64,000 nt of DNA, taken from positions 62,001-126,000 of the forward strand of contig NZ_PXNS01000015.1 in the NCBI RefSeq assembly GCF_003045775.1, read 5' to 3'. The translations under genes were made by a program, and so were the position numbers. A model generated the notes under the pieces. The model did not search any database and was not told the origin of the DNA. It worked only from the letters and a program-made list of their open reading frames with translations. This DNA is from Halomonas litopenaei (GTDB taxonomy: Bacteria; Pseudomonadota; Gammaproteobacteria; Pseudomonadales; Halomonadaceae). Shown piece after piece: positions 1 to 10,488 of the stretch (position 1 is the stretch's first letter; each line of letters starts with the position of its first letter).

Positions 1-283
1 GATCCTTGGCGCCGTCGGTACCCTGCAGTTCGATGTGGTCGCCCATCGCCTCAAGGAAGAGTACAAGGTCGACTGCATGTACGAAGGGGTGAACGTCAAC
101 ACCGCCCGCTGGATCTACTGCGACGATCCGAAGATGCTTGAAGAGTTCAAGCGCAAGGCCAGCACCAACCTGGCCATCGACGGCGGTGGCTACCTGACCT
201 ATATCGCCCCGACCCGGGTCAATCTGCAGATGACCCAGGAGCGCTGGCCGGATATCAGGTTCAGGGAGACCCGCGAGCACTGA
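1..283 (+). CDS. prfC: Peptide chain release factor 3 (RF3), C-terminal fragment
   Basis: This is the 3' end of a gene that begins before the window; the open frame runs in from base 2. RF3 is the GTPase that recycles RF1 and RF2 from the ribosome after peptide release. The visible residues belong to its C-terminal domain: LQFDVVAHRLKEEY, then VNVNTARW, and the family's typical ending RFRETREH. The GTPase domain lies outside the window. The TatD-family gene that follows is 76 bp downstream on the same strand. prfC next to a YjjV-type hydrolase resembles the general neighbourhood of these genes in enterobacteria. The identification rests on about 93 residues that match the family closely. Confidence 0.93.
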   Translation, partial: ILGAVGTLQFDVVAHRLKEEYKVDCMYEGVNVNTARWIYCDDPKMLEEFKRKASTNLAIDGGGYLTYIAPTRVNLQMTQERWPDIRFRETREH

Positions 284-359
284 GGAGACACCGGAAAAAC
301 TGCTGCGCTCGAATCGCTCGCGACGTTTTTACGGCGCCTCCGTGGAAAGAGGAGCTCTG

Positions 360-1139
360 ATGCTGATCGACGCTCACTGCCACCTCGACTTTGCCGACTT
401 CGACGCCGATCGCGACGCGGTCCTGTCCAGGGCCAGGCGGGCGGGCGTCGAACAGCTGGTGGTCGCTGGTACCCACCGTGACGCCTGGCAGGGCACCCTG
501 GGCCTGGCCGAGCAGACGGGGTTGCACGCCTGTCTCGGTCTGCATCCGGTGTTTCTGGAGCATCATCGGCTGGATGGCGAGGATGACGACATCAGCGCGC
601 TGGGCCAGGCGTTGAAGGCCCACCCTCGCTGCGTCGCCCTGGGGGAGTGTGGGATCGATGCGCGTTTTGGCGACACCCTCGATCGCCAATGGCACTTGTT
701 CGATGCCCAGCTCAGGCTGGCGCGGGATCTGCGCCTGCCGGTAGTGATTCACTGTGTGCGTGCCAACGACGACGTCGCCAAGCGTCTGGCCCAGTTGGGC
801 CTCCCCGCAGGGGGCCTCATCCATGCCTTCGCCGGCTCTCCGGAGCAGGCGAGCCGCTTTGTCGATCTGGGGTTTACGCTGGGGCTCGGCGGGGCGGTGA
901 CCTATCCCCGGGCCAGGAGGGTGCGCCGGGCGGTGGCGTCGCTGCCCGATGACGCCTTCGTGCTGGAGACGGATAGCCCTGACATGCCGTTGTCCGGCCA
1001 CCAGGGCGAGCGCAATGAACCTGCCCTGGTGGCCGAGGTGTGTCGCCACGTGGCCGACATCAGAGGGCAGACACCGCAAACCGTGGCGCTGAACTCAAGT
1101 GACAACGCCCGCCGGCTGTTCGGCCTGCCGGCACCCTGA
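360..1139 (+). CDS. yjjV: TatD-family metal-dependent hydrolase (YjjV-like)
   Basis: A 259-residue amidohydrolase-fold enzyme of the TatD family, probably a metal-dependent phosphoesterase or DNase; the physiological substrate is not settled for the YjjV branch. The metal-binding signatures are present in order: HCH near residue 7, GECGID near residue 97, VIHC, LIHAF and the ETDSPDMPL segment near the C-terminus. GGAVTYPRA and ETDSPDMPL resemble E. coli YjjV rather than TatD or YcfH. I chose the ATG at 360 because AGAGGAG sits just upstream and the protein then starts MLIDAHCH as is usual; an in-frame GTG at 342 is less likely. It converges with ygfZ. Confidence 0.9.
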   Translation: MLIDAHCHLDFADFDADRDAVLSRARRAGVEQLVVAGTHRDAWQGTLGLAEQTGLHACLGLHPVFLEHHRLDGEDDDISALGQALKAHPRCVALGECGIDARFGDTLDRQWHLFDAQLRLARDLRLPVVIHCVRANDDVAKRLAQLGLPAGGLIHAFAGSPEQASRFVDLGFTLGLGGAVTYPRARRVRRAVASLPDDAFVLETDSPDMPLSGHQGERNEPALVAEVCRHVADIRGQTPQTVALNSSDNARRLFGLPAP

Positions 1140-1193
1140 CCACGGCGACGGCAGGAATATCGCCCGGGTCGAAATGCCCAGGCGTCAGCGGTG

Positions 1194-2222
1194 TCAGACC
1201 AGACTCTCGGGGTCGAGGCGATCGATGGCGTAGGGCAGCTGCAGAAGCTTCAGACGTTGATCCTCGCAGCTGAGTGCGGCCTCATCGGCGCGGGTATTCA
1301 GCACCGCCAGTACCTCGGCCTGCCCATAGGCATCGAGGGCGCTTGCCACCACCTCGCCCTGGCGCTTGCCGCTTTCGTCGATCACCTCGCTGCCCAGCGG
1401 CGGCAGTCGAGTCCCCTCTAGCTGGGCGCGATACAGGCGCTTCTTGACCTGGCCGCGGAAGTGGGCGCGAGCCACCACTTCCTGCCCGGTGTAGCAGCCT
1501 TTCTTGAAACTGATGCCTGCCAGCGCCTCCCAGTTGAGCATCTGGGGCAGGTAGGCATCCTGCTGATCGGCGTCGATGAAACACAGCCCCGCCTGGATAT
1601 CCGCCAGCCGCCATACCTGGTTGCCCACCGGCTGACACTGCTCGATCAGGCGCGAGAACAAGGCCTCTGCCTGGTCTTCCGGCAGCATGATCAGGTAGCG
1701 GGGGCGAGGGCCAGGCTGGCCGAGCACCAGGGTCTCGCCGTGGCTCGCCTGGCGCCAGGGATCGGGCGGTGTCAGGTCGCAGTCGACCTCGGTCAGGGCG
1801 GGTGCTTCCTGGCCGATCAGGCCGATCAGCGCCAGGTCATCGCGAGCCGTCAGCTCGGCCTTGTAGAAGGCGGCGAACTTGCCCAGGTGCTGGGCCAGCG
1901 GGGCCACCAGACTGCGATGCAGCACGATCCTGAAGCGTTCGTCGTCGACCTTCATCAGCTGGCCGTTGGCAAGCATGCGGCCCTTGGGGGTGCAGAAGCA
2001 GGTCAGCGGGGCGAAGTGGCCGTTGGCGTGGGCGAGCTGGGCACTGGTCTGGCCCTGCAGAAAGCGCTCAGCGTCGGGGCCGACCACGTCCAGCGCGCCG
2101 AGATGGACCAGCGGGGTGGCCACGGTGCTGTCCAGGGCAAGGCGGGCCGCGTCGGGGGTGTCGAAGTCGACCTGGTCCGAGCCGGTCAAGCGGCCGCCGT
2201 GGGCGGTGATCCAATCCGTCAT
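1194..2222 (-). CDS. ygfZ: YgfZ/GcvT-fold folate-binding protein for Fe-S cluster enzymes
   Basis: A 342-residue cytoplasmic protein of the YgfZ (IBA57) family, which uses tetrahydrofolate and helps build or repair certain [4Fe-4S] proteins. The diagnostic motif KKGCYTGQEVVAR, with the conserved Cys, is present at about two-thirds of the length, and the GcvT-like N-terminal half is intact. The length is close to the 326 residues of the E. coli protein. The start is the ATG at 2222, preceded on its strand by ACAGGATTGCTC; an in-frame TTG two codons earlier is less likely. It is divergent from the HMA-like/OsmC pair, sharing a 190-bp intergenic region. Confidence 0.93.
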   Translation of the reverse strand: MTDWITAHGGRLTGSDQVDFDTPDAARLALDSTVATPLVHLGALDVVGPDAERFLQGQTSAQLAHANGHFAPLTCFCTPKGRMLANGQLMKVDDERFRIVLHRSLVAPLAQHLGKFAAFYKAELTARDDLALIGLIGQEAPALTEVDCDLTPPDPWRQASHGETLVLGQPGPRPRYLIMLPEDQAEALFSRLIEQCQPVGNQVWRLADIQAGLCFIDADQQDAYLPQMLNWEALAGISFKKGCYTGQEVVARAHFRGQVKKRLYRAQLEGTRLPPLGSEVIDESGKRQGEVVASALDAYGQAEVLAVLNTRADEAALSCEDQRLKLLQLPYAIDRLDPESLV

Positions 2223-2343
2223 GAGCAATCCTGTCGCGCGTATCGAAAAAAGGTGAAGTTTGCGCCTGTCAGCAATGTGAGGGTGAGACGCCCCTTTTGC
2301 AAGGTACGGGCAGAAGAACCCGCACGGGGTGTCGTGCTAAGCT

Positions 2344-2373
2344 TTTCCACCAGTTTCAAGCTTGCGTTACGAT
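2344..2373 (+). promoter_or_regulatory. Candidate sigma-70 promoter for the HMA-like/OsmC pair
   Basis: TTTCCA (2344-2349) and TACGAT (2368-2373) are separated by 18 bp and lie 40 bp upstream of the small gene's start. Both boxes are imperfect, so this is only a candidate. Confidence 0.3.
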
Positions 2374-2413
2374 CTTCGGTCCTTCCGCTTTACCCGCCAA
2401 GGAGGCGCGCCTC

Positions 2414-2611
2414 ATGTCCCAGCAATCCCTGACCTTCCAGGGCGTCGATAACGCCGACCAGGTCAACCAGATCACCACCGCCTTGATGATGCTCGACGGC
2501 GTCGACAGCGTGGAGGTCGGCCGCCATGGCGCCGAGGTGGAAGGGCGCGCGCGTCGCGAGGCCCTGATCGAGGCGATCAAGCGGCTCAAGCTCGGCATCG
2601 AGGTGAAATGA
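2414..2611 (+). CDS. Small HMA-fold-like protein without CxxC
   Basis: A 65-residue protein preceded by a near-perfect ribosome-binding site, AAGGAGG at 2399-2405, eight bases before the ATG. The pattern resembles a heavy-metal-associated (HMA, ferredoxin-like) domain: a hydrophobic first strand (LTFQGVDN), helix (VNQITTALMMLDGV), strand (DSVEVG), strand (AEVEG) and helix (REALIEAIKRLKLG). The metal-binding CxxC loop expected after the first strand is absent, so copper binding is unlikely. The stop codon overlaps the start of the downstream OsmC gene (ATGA), which implies translational coupling. I do not know its function; an accessory role to the OsmC peroxidase is an inference from the coupling. 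Confidence 0.7.
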   Translation: MSQQSLTFQGVDNADQVNQITTALMMLDGVDSVEVGRHGAEVEGRARREALIEAIKRLKLGIEVK

Positions 2612-3030
2612 TGAGTATCGAGATTACTACCGAGAAGGATGGCAAGCTGCGCCAGCGGGTCAGCATCGAAAGCTTCGACGACCTGCTGGTCGATGTGCCC
2701 ACCGCCTTCGGCGGCGACGGCCTGGCGCCGGACCCACACGACTACTTCGATCTGTCGCTGGGGGCGTGCAAGGCGATCACCTCGCGCATGTACGCGCAGC
2801 GCAAGGAGTGGCCGCTGGATGGCGTCAGCGTCAAGGTCACCAGAGACGAGCGCGACGAGCGCAAGGGCGTCTATCGGCTCGATGTGGCGATGACCTTCCA
2901 CGGCATCGAGGATCCCGAGCGGCTGGCAAGGCTGGAGGAGATCAGCCACAAGTGCCCGATCCACCGCTTGATGACCACTTCCACGGTGGAAATCACCACG
3001 CGAACGCTGGCGCCAACGGCCCAAACCTGA
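2608..3030 (+). CDS. OsmC/Ohr-family thiol peroxidase-like protein
   Basis: A 140-residue OsmC-superfamily protein. Members reduce organic hydroperoxides with a pair of cysteines. Both family positions are occupied: Cys54 in LSLGACKA and Cys116 in SHKCPIHR. The length and the DYFDLSLGAC and HKCPIH contexts fit the YhfA/OsmC branch rather than classical Ohr. Two adjacent ATGs (2608, 2611) can serve as start; the first overlaps the stop of the upstream gene. It forms a two-gene unit with the small HMA-like protein and is followed 74 bp later by uvrB. The exact substrate cannot be told from sequence. Confidence 0.87.
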   Translation: MMSIEITTEKDGKLRQRVSIESFDDLLVDVPTAFGGDGLAPDPHDYFDLSLGACKAITSRMYAQRKEWPLDGVSVKVTRDERDERKGVYRLDVAMTFHGIEDPERLARLEEISHKCPIHRLMTTSTVEITTRTLAPTAQT

Positions 3031-3104
3031 CGTCGGCGAGCGTGCGCGAGACTTGAAGTCGGCGCCAGCCGCCCCGATCTGGGTGGTGTCCCCCAGCAGG
3101 AGTC

Positions 3105-5138
<2,034 letters not shown>

Positions 5139-5494
5139 AGGAGGCAGCGTAAGCGGGGCGGGCGAATCTGTCAGCCCGTCCTGCCGTGACCGCGCTCTTG
5201 GTGTCTTTATTCGAGCCTTATACCGTTATCTTGCCGATTGGCCTGATCTTCCGCCTGGCTGCCCTGGCTGGTGCATCTTGTTCAATTGGCGCAGCGCAGG
5301 CTCGTTCTCTAGAGTGAGGCGGGATCTCCGCCAGCCGGCAAGCAAACGCCGGGTCAACAGCGCGTTAAACGAACCGGCACAGACGGCTGCCGAGCCGTGG
5401 CGTAATGCGCTACACTACGGGCCCTCGCAAGCCCGCCATGTCGCCTACGGGACGCCAAGAGAGCGGGCGTATCGACCCAGCCAAGGAGTCTGCC
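5139..5494. other. 356-bp intergenic region uvrB-fumarase
   Basis: No coding gene is supported here. It holds a GC-rich hairpin just after uvrB (GGGCGGGC 5156-5163 against GCCCGTCC 5174-5181, one G-U pair, no T-run), which could be a weak terminator. A TACACT box at 5411-5416 is a plausible -10 for the fumarase gene; the corresponding -35 (CTGCCG, 18 bp upstream) is poor. Confidence 0.4.
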
Positions 5495-7000
5495 ATGACC
5501 GTGATTCGCCAGGACGACCTCATCACGAGTGTCGCCGATGCCCTGCAGTACATCTCCTACTACCACCCCAAGGACTTTATCGACGCCATGGCGGCCGCCT
5601 ACGAGCGGGAGGAGAATCCGGCGGCGAAGGATGCCATCGCCCAGATCCTGATCAATTCGCGGATGTGTGCCACCGGCCATCGTCCCATCTGCCAGGATAC
5701 CGGCATCGTCACGGTCTTCGTCCATGTGGGCATGAACGTGCGCTTCGAGGCCGACATGAGCCTCGATGACATGATCAACGAAGGGGTGCGCCGGGCCTAC
5801 AACTTCCCGGACAACGTGCTGCGCGCCTCGGTGCTGGCCGACCCCGACGGCAAGCGTCAGAACACCAAGGACAACACTCCAGCGGTGATCCACCACAAGC
5901 TGGTGCCTGGCGACACCGTCGAGGTTCACGTGGCGGCCAAGGGCGGCGGCAGCGAGGCCAAGTCCAAGTTCGCCATGCTCAATCCCTCCGACTCGGTGGT
6001 CGACTGGGTCATGGAACAGCTCCCCAAGATGGGCGCTGGCTGGTGTCCGCCCGGCATGCTCGGCATCGGCATCGGCGGAACCGCCGAGAAGGCCATGGAG
6101 CTGGCCAAGGAAGCCCTGCTCGATCCGATCGACATCCAGGACCTTCAGGCCAGGGGCGCTGCCAATCGCGCCGAGGAGCTGCGCCTGGAGCTGTTCGACA
6201 AGGTCAACCGCAGCGGCATCGGTGCCCAGGGGCTGGGTGGCCTGACCACGGTGCTCGACATCAAGGTCAAGGATTACCCGACCCACGCCGCCAACAAGCC
6301 GGTGGCGATCATCCCCAACTGCGCGGCGACCCGTCATGCCCACTTTACCCTGGACGGCAGTGGCCCGGCGGCGCTCAAGGCGCCCAAGCTCGAGGATTGG
6401 CCGGAGATCACCCGTGAAGCCGGTGGCAACGTCAAGCGCGTCAATCTCGATGAGGTCACCCCGGAAGAGGTGAAGACCTGGCAGCCGGGCGATACCCTGT
6501 TGCTCAACGGCAAGCTCTTGACCGGTCGCGACGCGGCGCACAAGCGCATGGTCGACATGCTGGCCAAGGGCGAGTCGCTGCCGGTGGATCTGAAAGGGCG
6601 CTTCATCTACTACGTGGGGCCGGTCGATCCGGTCGGTGACGAAGTGGTGGGGCCGGCCGGACCGACCACCGCCACGCGCATGGACAAGTTCACCCGCACC
6701 ATGCTCGAGCAGACCGGCCTGTTGGGCATGGTCGGCAAGGCCGAGCGTGGTCAGATCGCGATCGAGGCCATCCGTGACAACCAGGCGGTGTACCTGATGG
6801 CGGTGGGTGGTGCGGCCTACCTGGTGTCCCAGGCGATCAAGGCCTCCAGGGTTGTCGGTTTCGAGGACCTGGGCATGGAAGCCATCTACGAGTTCGAGGT
6901 GGAGGACATGCCGGTGACCGTGGCGGTGGATAGCCAGGGTTCATCGGTGCACCAGACCGGTCCGGCCAAGTGGAAGGAAATCATCGCCGAGAGCGTCTGA
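5495..7000 (+). CDS. fumA: Class I (iron-sulfur) fumarate hydratase
   Basis: A 501-residue class I fumarase that converts fumarate to L-malate in the TCA cycle using an oxygen-sensitive [4Fe-4S] cluster. Three candidate cluster cysteines stand in conserved contexts: Cys66 (HRPICQDTG), Cys184 (GAGWCPPG) and Cys276 (IPNCAATRH). The C-terminal beta domain shows YYVGPVDPVG, VVGPAGPTTATRMDKF and FEVEDMPVTVAVDS. It is somewhat shorter than E. coli FumA (548) but normal for the branch found in pseudomonads and halomonads. The start ATG follows AAGGAG at 5483-5488. It stands alone and ends at a strong hairpin. Confidence 0.95.
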   Translation: MTVIRQDDLITSVADALQYISYYHPKDFIDAMAAAYEREENPAAKDAIAQILINSRMCATGHRPICQDTGIVTVFVHVGMNVRFEADMSLDDMINEGVRRAYNFPDNVLRASVLADPDGKRQNTKDNTPAVIHHKLVPGDTVEVHVAAKGGGSEAKSKFAMLNPSDSVVDWVMEQLPKMGAGWCPPGMLGIGIGGTAEKAMELAKEALLDPIDIQDLQARGAANRAEELRLELFDKVNRSGIGAQGLGGLTTVLDIKVKDYPTHAANKPVAIIPNCAATRHAHFTLDGSGPAALKAPKLEDWPEITREAGGNVKRVNLDEVTPEEVKTWQPGDTLLLNGKLLTGRDAAHKRMVDMLAKGESLPVDLKGRFIYYVGPVDPVGDEVVGPAGPTTATRMDKFTRTMLEQTGLLGMVGKAERGQIAIEAIRDNQAVYLMAVGGAAYLVSQAIKASRVVGFEDLGMEAIYEFEVEDMPVTVAVDSQGSSVHQTGPAKWKEIIAESV

Positions 7001-7045
7001 TCTCCCCATGCCATGTCTCGCCCCGGTGCACGGCGAGACACGATA

Positions 7046-7073
7046 GGCGGCCCCGTCATCTGGCGGGGCCGCC
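7046..7073 (+). terminator. Hairpin terminator after fumarase
   Basis: A perfect 10-bp inverted repeat, GGCGGCCCCG (7046-7055) and CGGGGCCGCC (7064-7073), with an 8-base loop, 45 bp after the fumarase stop. There is no U-tract after it, so termination may be inefficient or protein-assisted. Confidence 0.65.
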
Positions 7074-7161
7074 TGCGTTACGGGTATGCTGGAGTCCGCA
7101 ATAACGCTAGCAAGTGCGCCCCGGCCGATGTGGTGCGGTGTCACACGGATGGAGACCTTCG

Positions 7162-8595
7162 ATGACCTCATGGCTACTTGGCCTGGCCATCTTTCTGATT
7201 CACCTGGGCGGGGCCATCTCCGCCGTGCTCGCGCTGATGTCGAGTCGAACCTCTCAGGGGGCGATCGCCTGGATCATTTCGCTGGTCGCCATGCCGTATC
7301 TGGCGTTGCCGGCCTACTGGGTCTTCGGCCGACCACGCTTCTACGGCTATGTGTCGGCGCGCGGCCAGCGCGATACGCTGCTGCGGCGCGTGTTGTTGCG
7401 CTATCGAGATCGCTTCGATTCCTATCTGGTGGGGGCCACCGACGCTGACGTCAAGGCGGTCGAAAAGCTTGCCATGATGCCGCTGACCCGCGCCAACTCG
7501 ACGGAGCTGCTGGTCGATGGCGATCAGACCTTCGACAGCCTGTTTGCCGGTATCGATGCGGCCCGCTCTTATATCCTCATTCAGTTCTTCATCGTGCGTA
7601 ATGATGAACTTGGTCGTCGGCTGCAGGAACATCTGGTGCGGGCGGCACGGCGTCAGGTGCGGGTCTACTTCCTGTACGACGAGATCGGTAGCCGGCAGCT
7701 AGGCGACGGCTATCTGGGCGAGCTGCGCGAGGCGGGCATACACGTCAGCGCCTTTCACTCCTCGCGCGGATGGCGTCACCGTTTCCAGCTCAATTTCCGC
7801 AACCATCGCAAGATCCTGGTAGTGGACGGTTGCGAAGGCTGGCTCGGTGGTTTCAACGTGGGGGTGGAGTATCTGGGAAAGGATCCTCGCCACGGACCCT
7901 GGCGCGATACCCATCTGAAGCTGGTCGGGCCCAGTGTGCTGGGGCTGCAGGAAGCCTTCTGGGAGGACTGGCACTGGGCCACCGGCACCATGCTGAGTCT
8001 GTCCTGGGCGCCCCAGGTGGATCAGTCCACGCTCGATGAAGGCAACGGGCGCCATGTGGTGATCGTTCCCTCGGGCCCGGCGGATCCCCAGGAGACCGCG
8101 AGCCTGCTGGTCCAGCACCTGATCCACAGCGCCCATCAGCGTCTGTGGGTGACCAGTCCGTACTTCGTTCCCGATGAAGGCGTCCAGGATGCACTGCGCC
8201 TGGCCGCCATGCGCGGGGTGGATGTGCGCATCATGATGCCGGAACGTCCCGACCATCTGCTGGTGTTCCTGTCGGCCTTCGCCTTCCTGCCGGACATGAT
8301 CCGCGCCGGGGTCAAGGTCTATCGCTATCAGCCGGGATTTCTCCATCAGAAGGTCATGCTGATCGATGACAGCGCCGCCAGTGTCGGTACTGTCAATCTG
8401 GACAACCGCTCCTTCCGATTGAACTTCGAGATCACCGCCCTGGTGCCACATCAGGCGTTCGCCCTGGAGGTGGAGGCCATGCTGGAACAGGACTTCGCCA
8501 ACTGCCGCGAGGTCAGCCTCGACGAGCTGCGCTCGCGTCCGCTGTGGCGCAAGCTGGTGTCCCGGGCCGCCTACCTGCTGGCGCCTGTGCAGTAG
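7162..8595 (+). CDS. clsA: Cardiolipin synthase (ClsA-type, two HKD motifs)
   Basis: A 477-residue inner-membrane phospholipase-D-family enzyme that condenses phosphatidylglycerol to make cardiolipin. Two N-terminal membrane segments (about residues 4-24 and 31-55) are followed by two HKD catalytic motifs: H215-x-K217-x4-D222 in NHRKILVVDG and H395-x-K397-x4-D402 in LHQKVMLIDD. Length and layout match ClsA (486 residues in E. coli). The start at 7162 follows GGAGA and gives MTSWLLGLAIF, a sensible first membrane segment; an upstream in-frame start is not supported. Cardiolipin content is often tied to salt tolerance, which would suit a halophile (inference). Confidence 0.93.
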   Translation: MTSWLLGLAIFLIHLGGAISAVLALMSSRTSQGAIAWIISLVAMPYLALPAYWVFGRPRFYGYVSARGQRDTLLRRVLLRYRDRFDSYLVGATDADVKAVEKLAMMPLTRANSTELLVDGDQTFDSLFAGIDAARSYILIQFFIVRNDELGRRLQEHLVRAARRQVRVYFLYDEIGSRQLGDGYLGELREAGIHVSAFHSSRGWRHRFQLNFRNHRKILVVDGCEGWLGGFNVGVEYLGKDPRHGPWRDTHLKLVGPSVLGLQEAFWEDWHWATGTMLSLSWAPQVDQSTLDEGNGRHVVIVPSGPADPQETASLLVQHLIHSAHQRLWVTSPYFVPDEGVQDALRLAAMRGVDVRIMMPERPDHLLVFLSAFAFLPDMIRAGVKVYRYQPGFLHQKVMLIDDSAASVGTVNLDNRSFRLNFEITALVPHQAFALEVEAMLEQDFANCREVSLDELRSRPLWRKLVSRAAYLLAPVQ

Positions 8596-8721
8596 TCTGT
8601 GCAGTCGCCGCCGCTGCCTTGCCATCCCCGAGGCGAAAAGATCATGGCTTCTCCTGGAGGCTGGTCAATGTCCGGCACAGTGGCGCGCAGCGTAGCGGAG
8701 CAATAAAGCGTCAGTATTCCC

Positions 8722-8750
8722 TTGGGAAGGTGGGCGCTTTCCGGTACATT
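8722..8750 (+). promoter_or_regulatory. Candidate sigma-70 promoter for the LysR gene
   Basis: TTGGGA (8722-8727), a 17-bp spacer and TACATT (8745-8750), each matching four of six consensus bases, about 93 bp before the GTG start. Confidence 0.4.
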
Positions 8751-8842
8751 TAGCCGTTTTATCGGGCGGTCTGATGTGGCCCCTTCGGTCACGTTCAAGG
8801 CGATGGCGTCCCGTGTGGTTGGTGTCTTGACAAGGAGTGCTG

Positions 8843-9760
8843 GTGAATCTAGAAACGAAATGGCTCGAGGACTTCGTTGCGCTGTCCAACACCCGCAGCT
8901 TCTCGGCCTCCGCACGCCAGCGCCACGTCACCCAGCCGGCCTTCAGTCGCCGTATTCGCTCACTCGAACAGGCGGTGGGCGTCACCCTGGTGGATCGCTC
9001 GACCACACCCATCGACCTGACCCCTCAGGGGCAGCTGTTTCTGGTGACCGCTCGCAATATCGTCGAGCAGCTCAACGAGTCCCTCGGCCATCTGCGCGGC
9101 CTGGCCATGGCCAACGAGGCGCTGGACGTGGTGGCAGCCCATTCGCTGGCGCTGAGCTTCTTCCCTCAATGGATCTCGCGGCTGCAGAAGGGGCTCGGGG
9201 AGTTGCCGACGCGGCTGGTGGCGATGAACGTGGGGGAGGCCATCCATGTGCTGCGCGAAGGCAACTGCGACCTGATGCTGGCCTACTACGACCCCTACGC
9301 CAGCATGCAGCTTGACGGGGAAGTCTTTCCCTCCTTTTCCATCGGGCGGGTCAAGATGATACCGGTGAGCCTGCCTGATGAGCAGGGGGCGCCGCGCTTC
9401 CCTCTGGACGGTGACGACTCCCTGCCGTACCTGGCCTACACCCAGGGCGCCTTTCTCGGGCGTAGCGTGCGCATGCTGTTGAAGAATGACCCGTTGCGCA
9501 TGCGCTTGCGTACCGTCTACGAGACCGCCATGGCCGAGGGGCTCAAGGCCATGGTCATGCAGGGCGTGGGCATGGCCTGGATACCCGATTTCTGCCTCAG
9601 GCAGGAGCTGAAGAGCGGGGCGGTGGTGCGCGCCGGTGGCGAGCAATGGGACGTCCCCCTGGAGATCCGCCTGTATCGCTGTTCACTGGTGCACAAGCCC
9701 GGTGTCGAAAAACTGTGGCGCCAGATGATGAAGCTGCCGCGAGACTTCCTCGAGGCCTGA
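8843..9760 (+). CDS. hypT: LysR-family regulator, HypT (YjiE)-like
   Basis: A 305-residue LysR-type transcription factor: an N-terminal winged helix (residues 1-62, with RHVTQPAFSRRIRSLEQAVG) and a periplasmic-binding-fold effector domain. The start NLETKWLEDFVAL, the AAHSLALSFFP segment at the domain junction and the C-terminal GMAWIPDFCLRQELKSG resemble E. coli HypT/YjiE, the hypochlorite-responsive regulator, as recalled from that protein. The start codon is GTG at 8843, five bases after AAGGAG; an in-frame GTG at 8837 overlaps the SD. No divergent target gene is adjacent, so the regulon cannot be guessed from context. The family assignment is firm; HypT orthology is moderate. Confidence 0.8.
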   Translation: MNLETKWLEDFVALSNTRSFSASARQRHVTQPAFSRRIRSLEQAVGVTLVDRSTTPIDLTPQGQLFLVTARNIVEQLNESLGHLRGLAMANEALDVVAAHSLALSFFPQWISRLQKGLGELPTRLVAMNVGEAIHVLREGNCDLMLAYYDPYASMQLDGEVFPSFSIGRVKMIPVSLPDEQGAPRFPLDGDDSLPYLAYTQGAFLGRSVRMLLKNDPLRMRLRTVYETAMAEGLKAMVMQGVGMAWIPDFCLRQELKSGAVVRAGGEQWDVPLEIRLYRCSLVHKPGVEKLWRQMMKLPRDFLEA

Positions 9761-9778
9761 TCGCCTTTACCTCTGACA

Positions 9779-9809
9779 AGCGCCTGCAGGCCTGTGCCCG
9801 TCAGGCGCT
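9779..9809 (+). terminator. Hairpin after the LysR gene
   Basis: AGCGCCTG (9779-9786) pairs with CAGGCGCT (9802-9809) over a 15-base loop, 18 bp after the stop codon. No U-tract follows directly. Confidence 0.45.
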
Positions 9810-10325
9810 ATCCCCCCTTGTACGACGACAGACAGGCAAGCAGCTGCTGGACCCGGTATGGAGGTGCCATGTCGCTCAGTGGTTGCGAAGACCCCCGTGT
9901 CTATTCCCATTTCCTGTCTTTGATCCCGCTTTGTTTTCCTGGTTGATCCCTACATTCGTGTCCTGACGTTTTCTCCAGGCATTCCTGACTGATCCTGGCT
10001 GTCGCGTACCGACGATTTCGCTCTAGATGGCTTGGAAATTCACGATGCTAGCTGGTGGCGCTTGTCCCGTTAAGCGAGGGTTTTGCATCCGATGGCATGC
10101 AGCTCGGTCATGTCTTTCTCGCGCTACCTGCTGCGTGTATATCCGTACCCAGCCAATGAAAAGAAGCATGAAAGGTGTAACAAAGGAGGGCCTTTCTCGC
10201 TCCAGTTTCCACTCTGTGCACTATCGAAAGTTGTCGGTAACGACTGTGATCAAGGTCAAGAAACTGGGCCAACCTTTGCGCTCTTCGGGTTTTCATATTG
10301 ACCCATTGTCCAGCTGTCTGGATAG

Positions 10326-10355
10326 TTGATTACACGAAGTAACATAAGTTATACG
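10326..10355 (+). promoter_or_regulatory. Candidate promoter for the TolC-HlyD-M50-adhesin operon
   Basis: TTGATT (10326-10331), an 18-bp spacer and TATACG (10350-10355), about 135 bp upstream of the first gene, just downstream of the TCCAG/CTGGA inverted repeat that could be an operator. Confidence 0.4.
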
Positions 10356-10488
10356 CTCGCTTTCTCGACGTTTGTGCGCTGTTGCAATGTTGGGCGCCTG
10401 TCGGTGGCGGCCGGTAGGCAGGTGCGCAACCAGCAGGCAAGACTCGTCACTCTTGAAGGCTGAGGTAATTTCGGCAGGGGGCACAGGG

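Larger units (their letters stand above)
9761..10488. other. 728-bp AT-richer non-coding region upstream of the export/adhesin operon
   Basis: No reading frame here has a convincing ribosome-binding site or recognisable protein; a 100-codon frame at 10027-10329 looks spurious. Base composition is clearly more AT-rich than the flanks. It contains the hairpin after the LysR gene, a small inverted repeat (TCCAG 10309-10313 / CTGGA 10318-10322) and a candidate promoter at 10326-10355. A long regulatory leader for the downstream operon is the simplest reading. Confidence 0.5.

Noticed and set aside
10246..10261. CRP-like half site (TGTGA then TCAAG)
   Set aside because: Only one arm matches TGTGA-N6-TCACA; too weak to call.
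10027..10329. 100-codon frame in the region before the export operon
   Set aside because: No ribosome-binding site, no recognisable protein features, overlapping frames on both strands.
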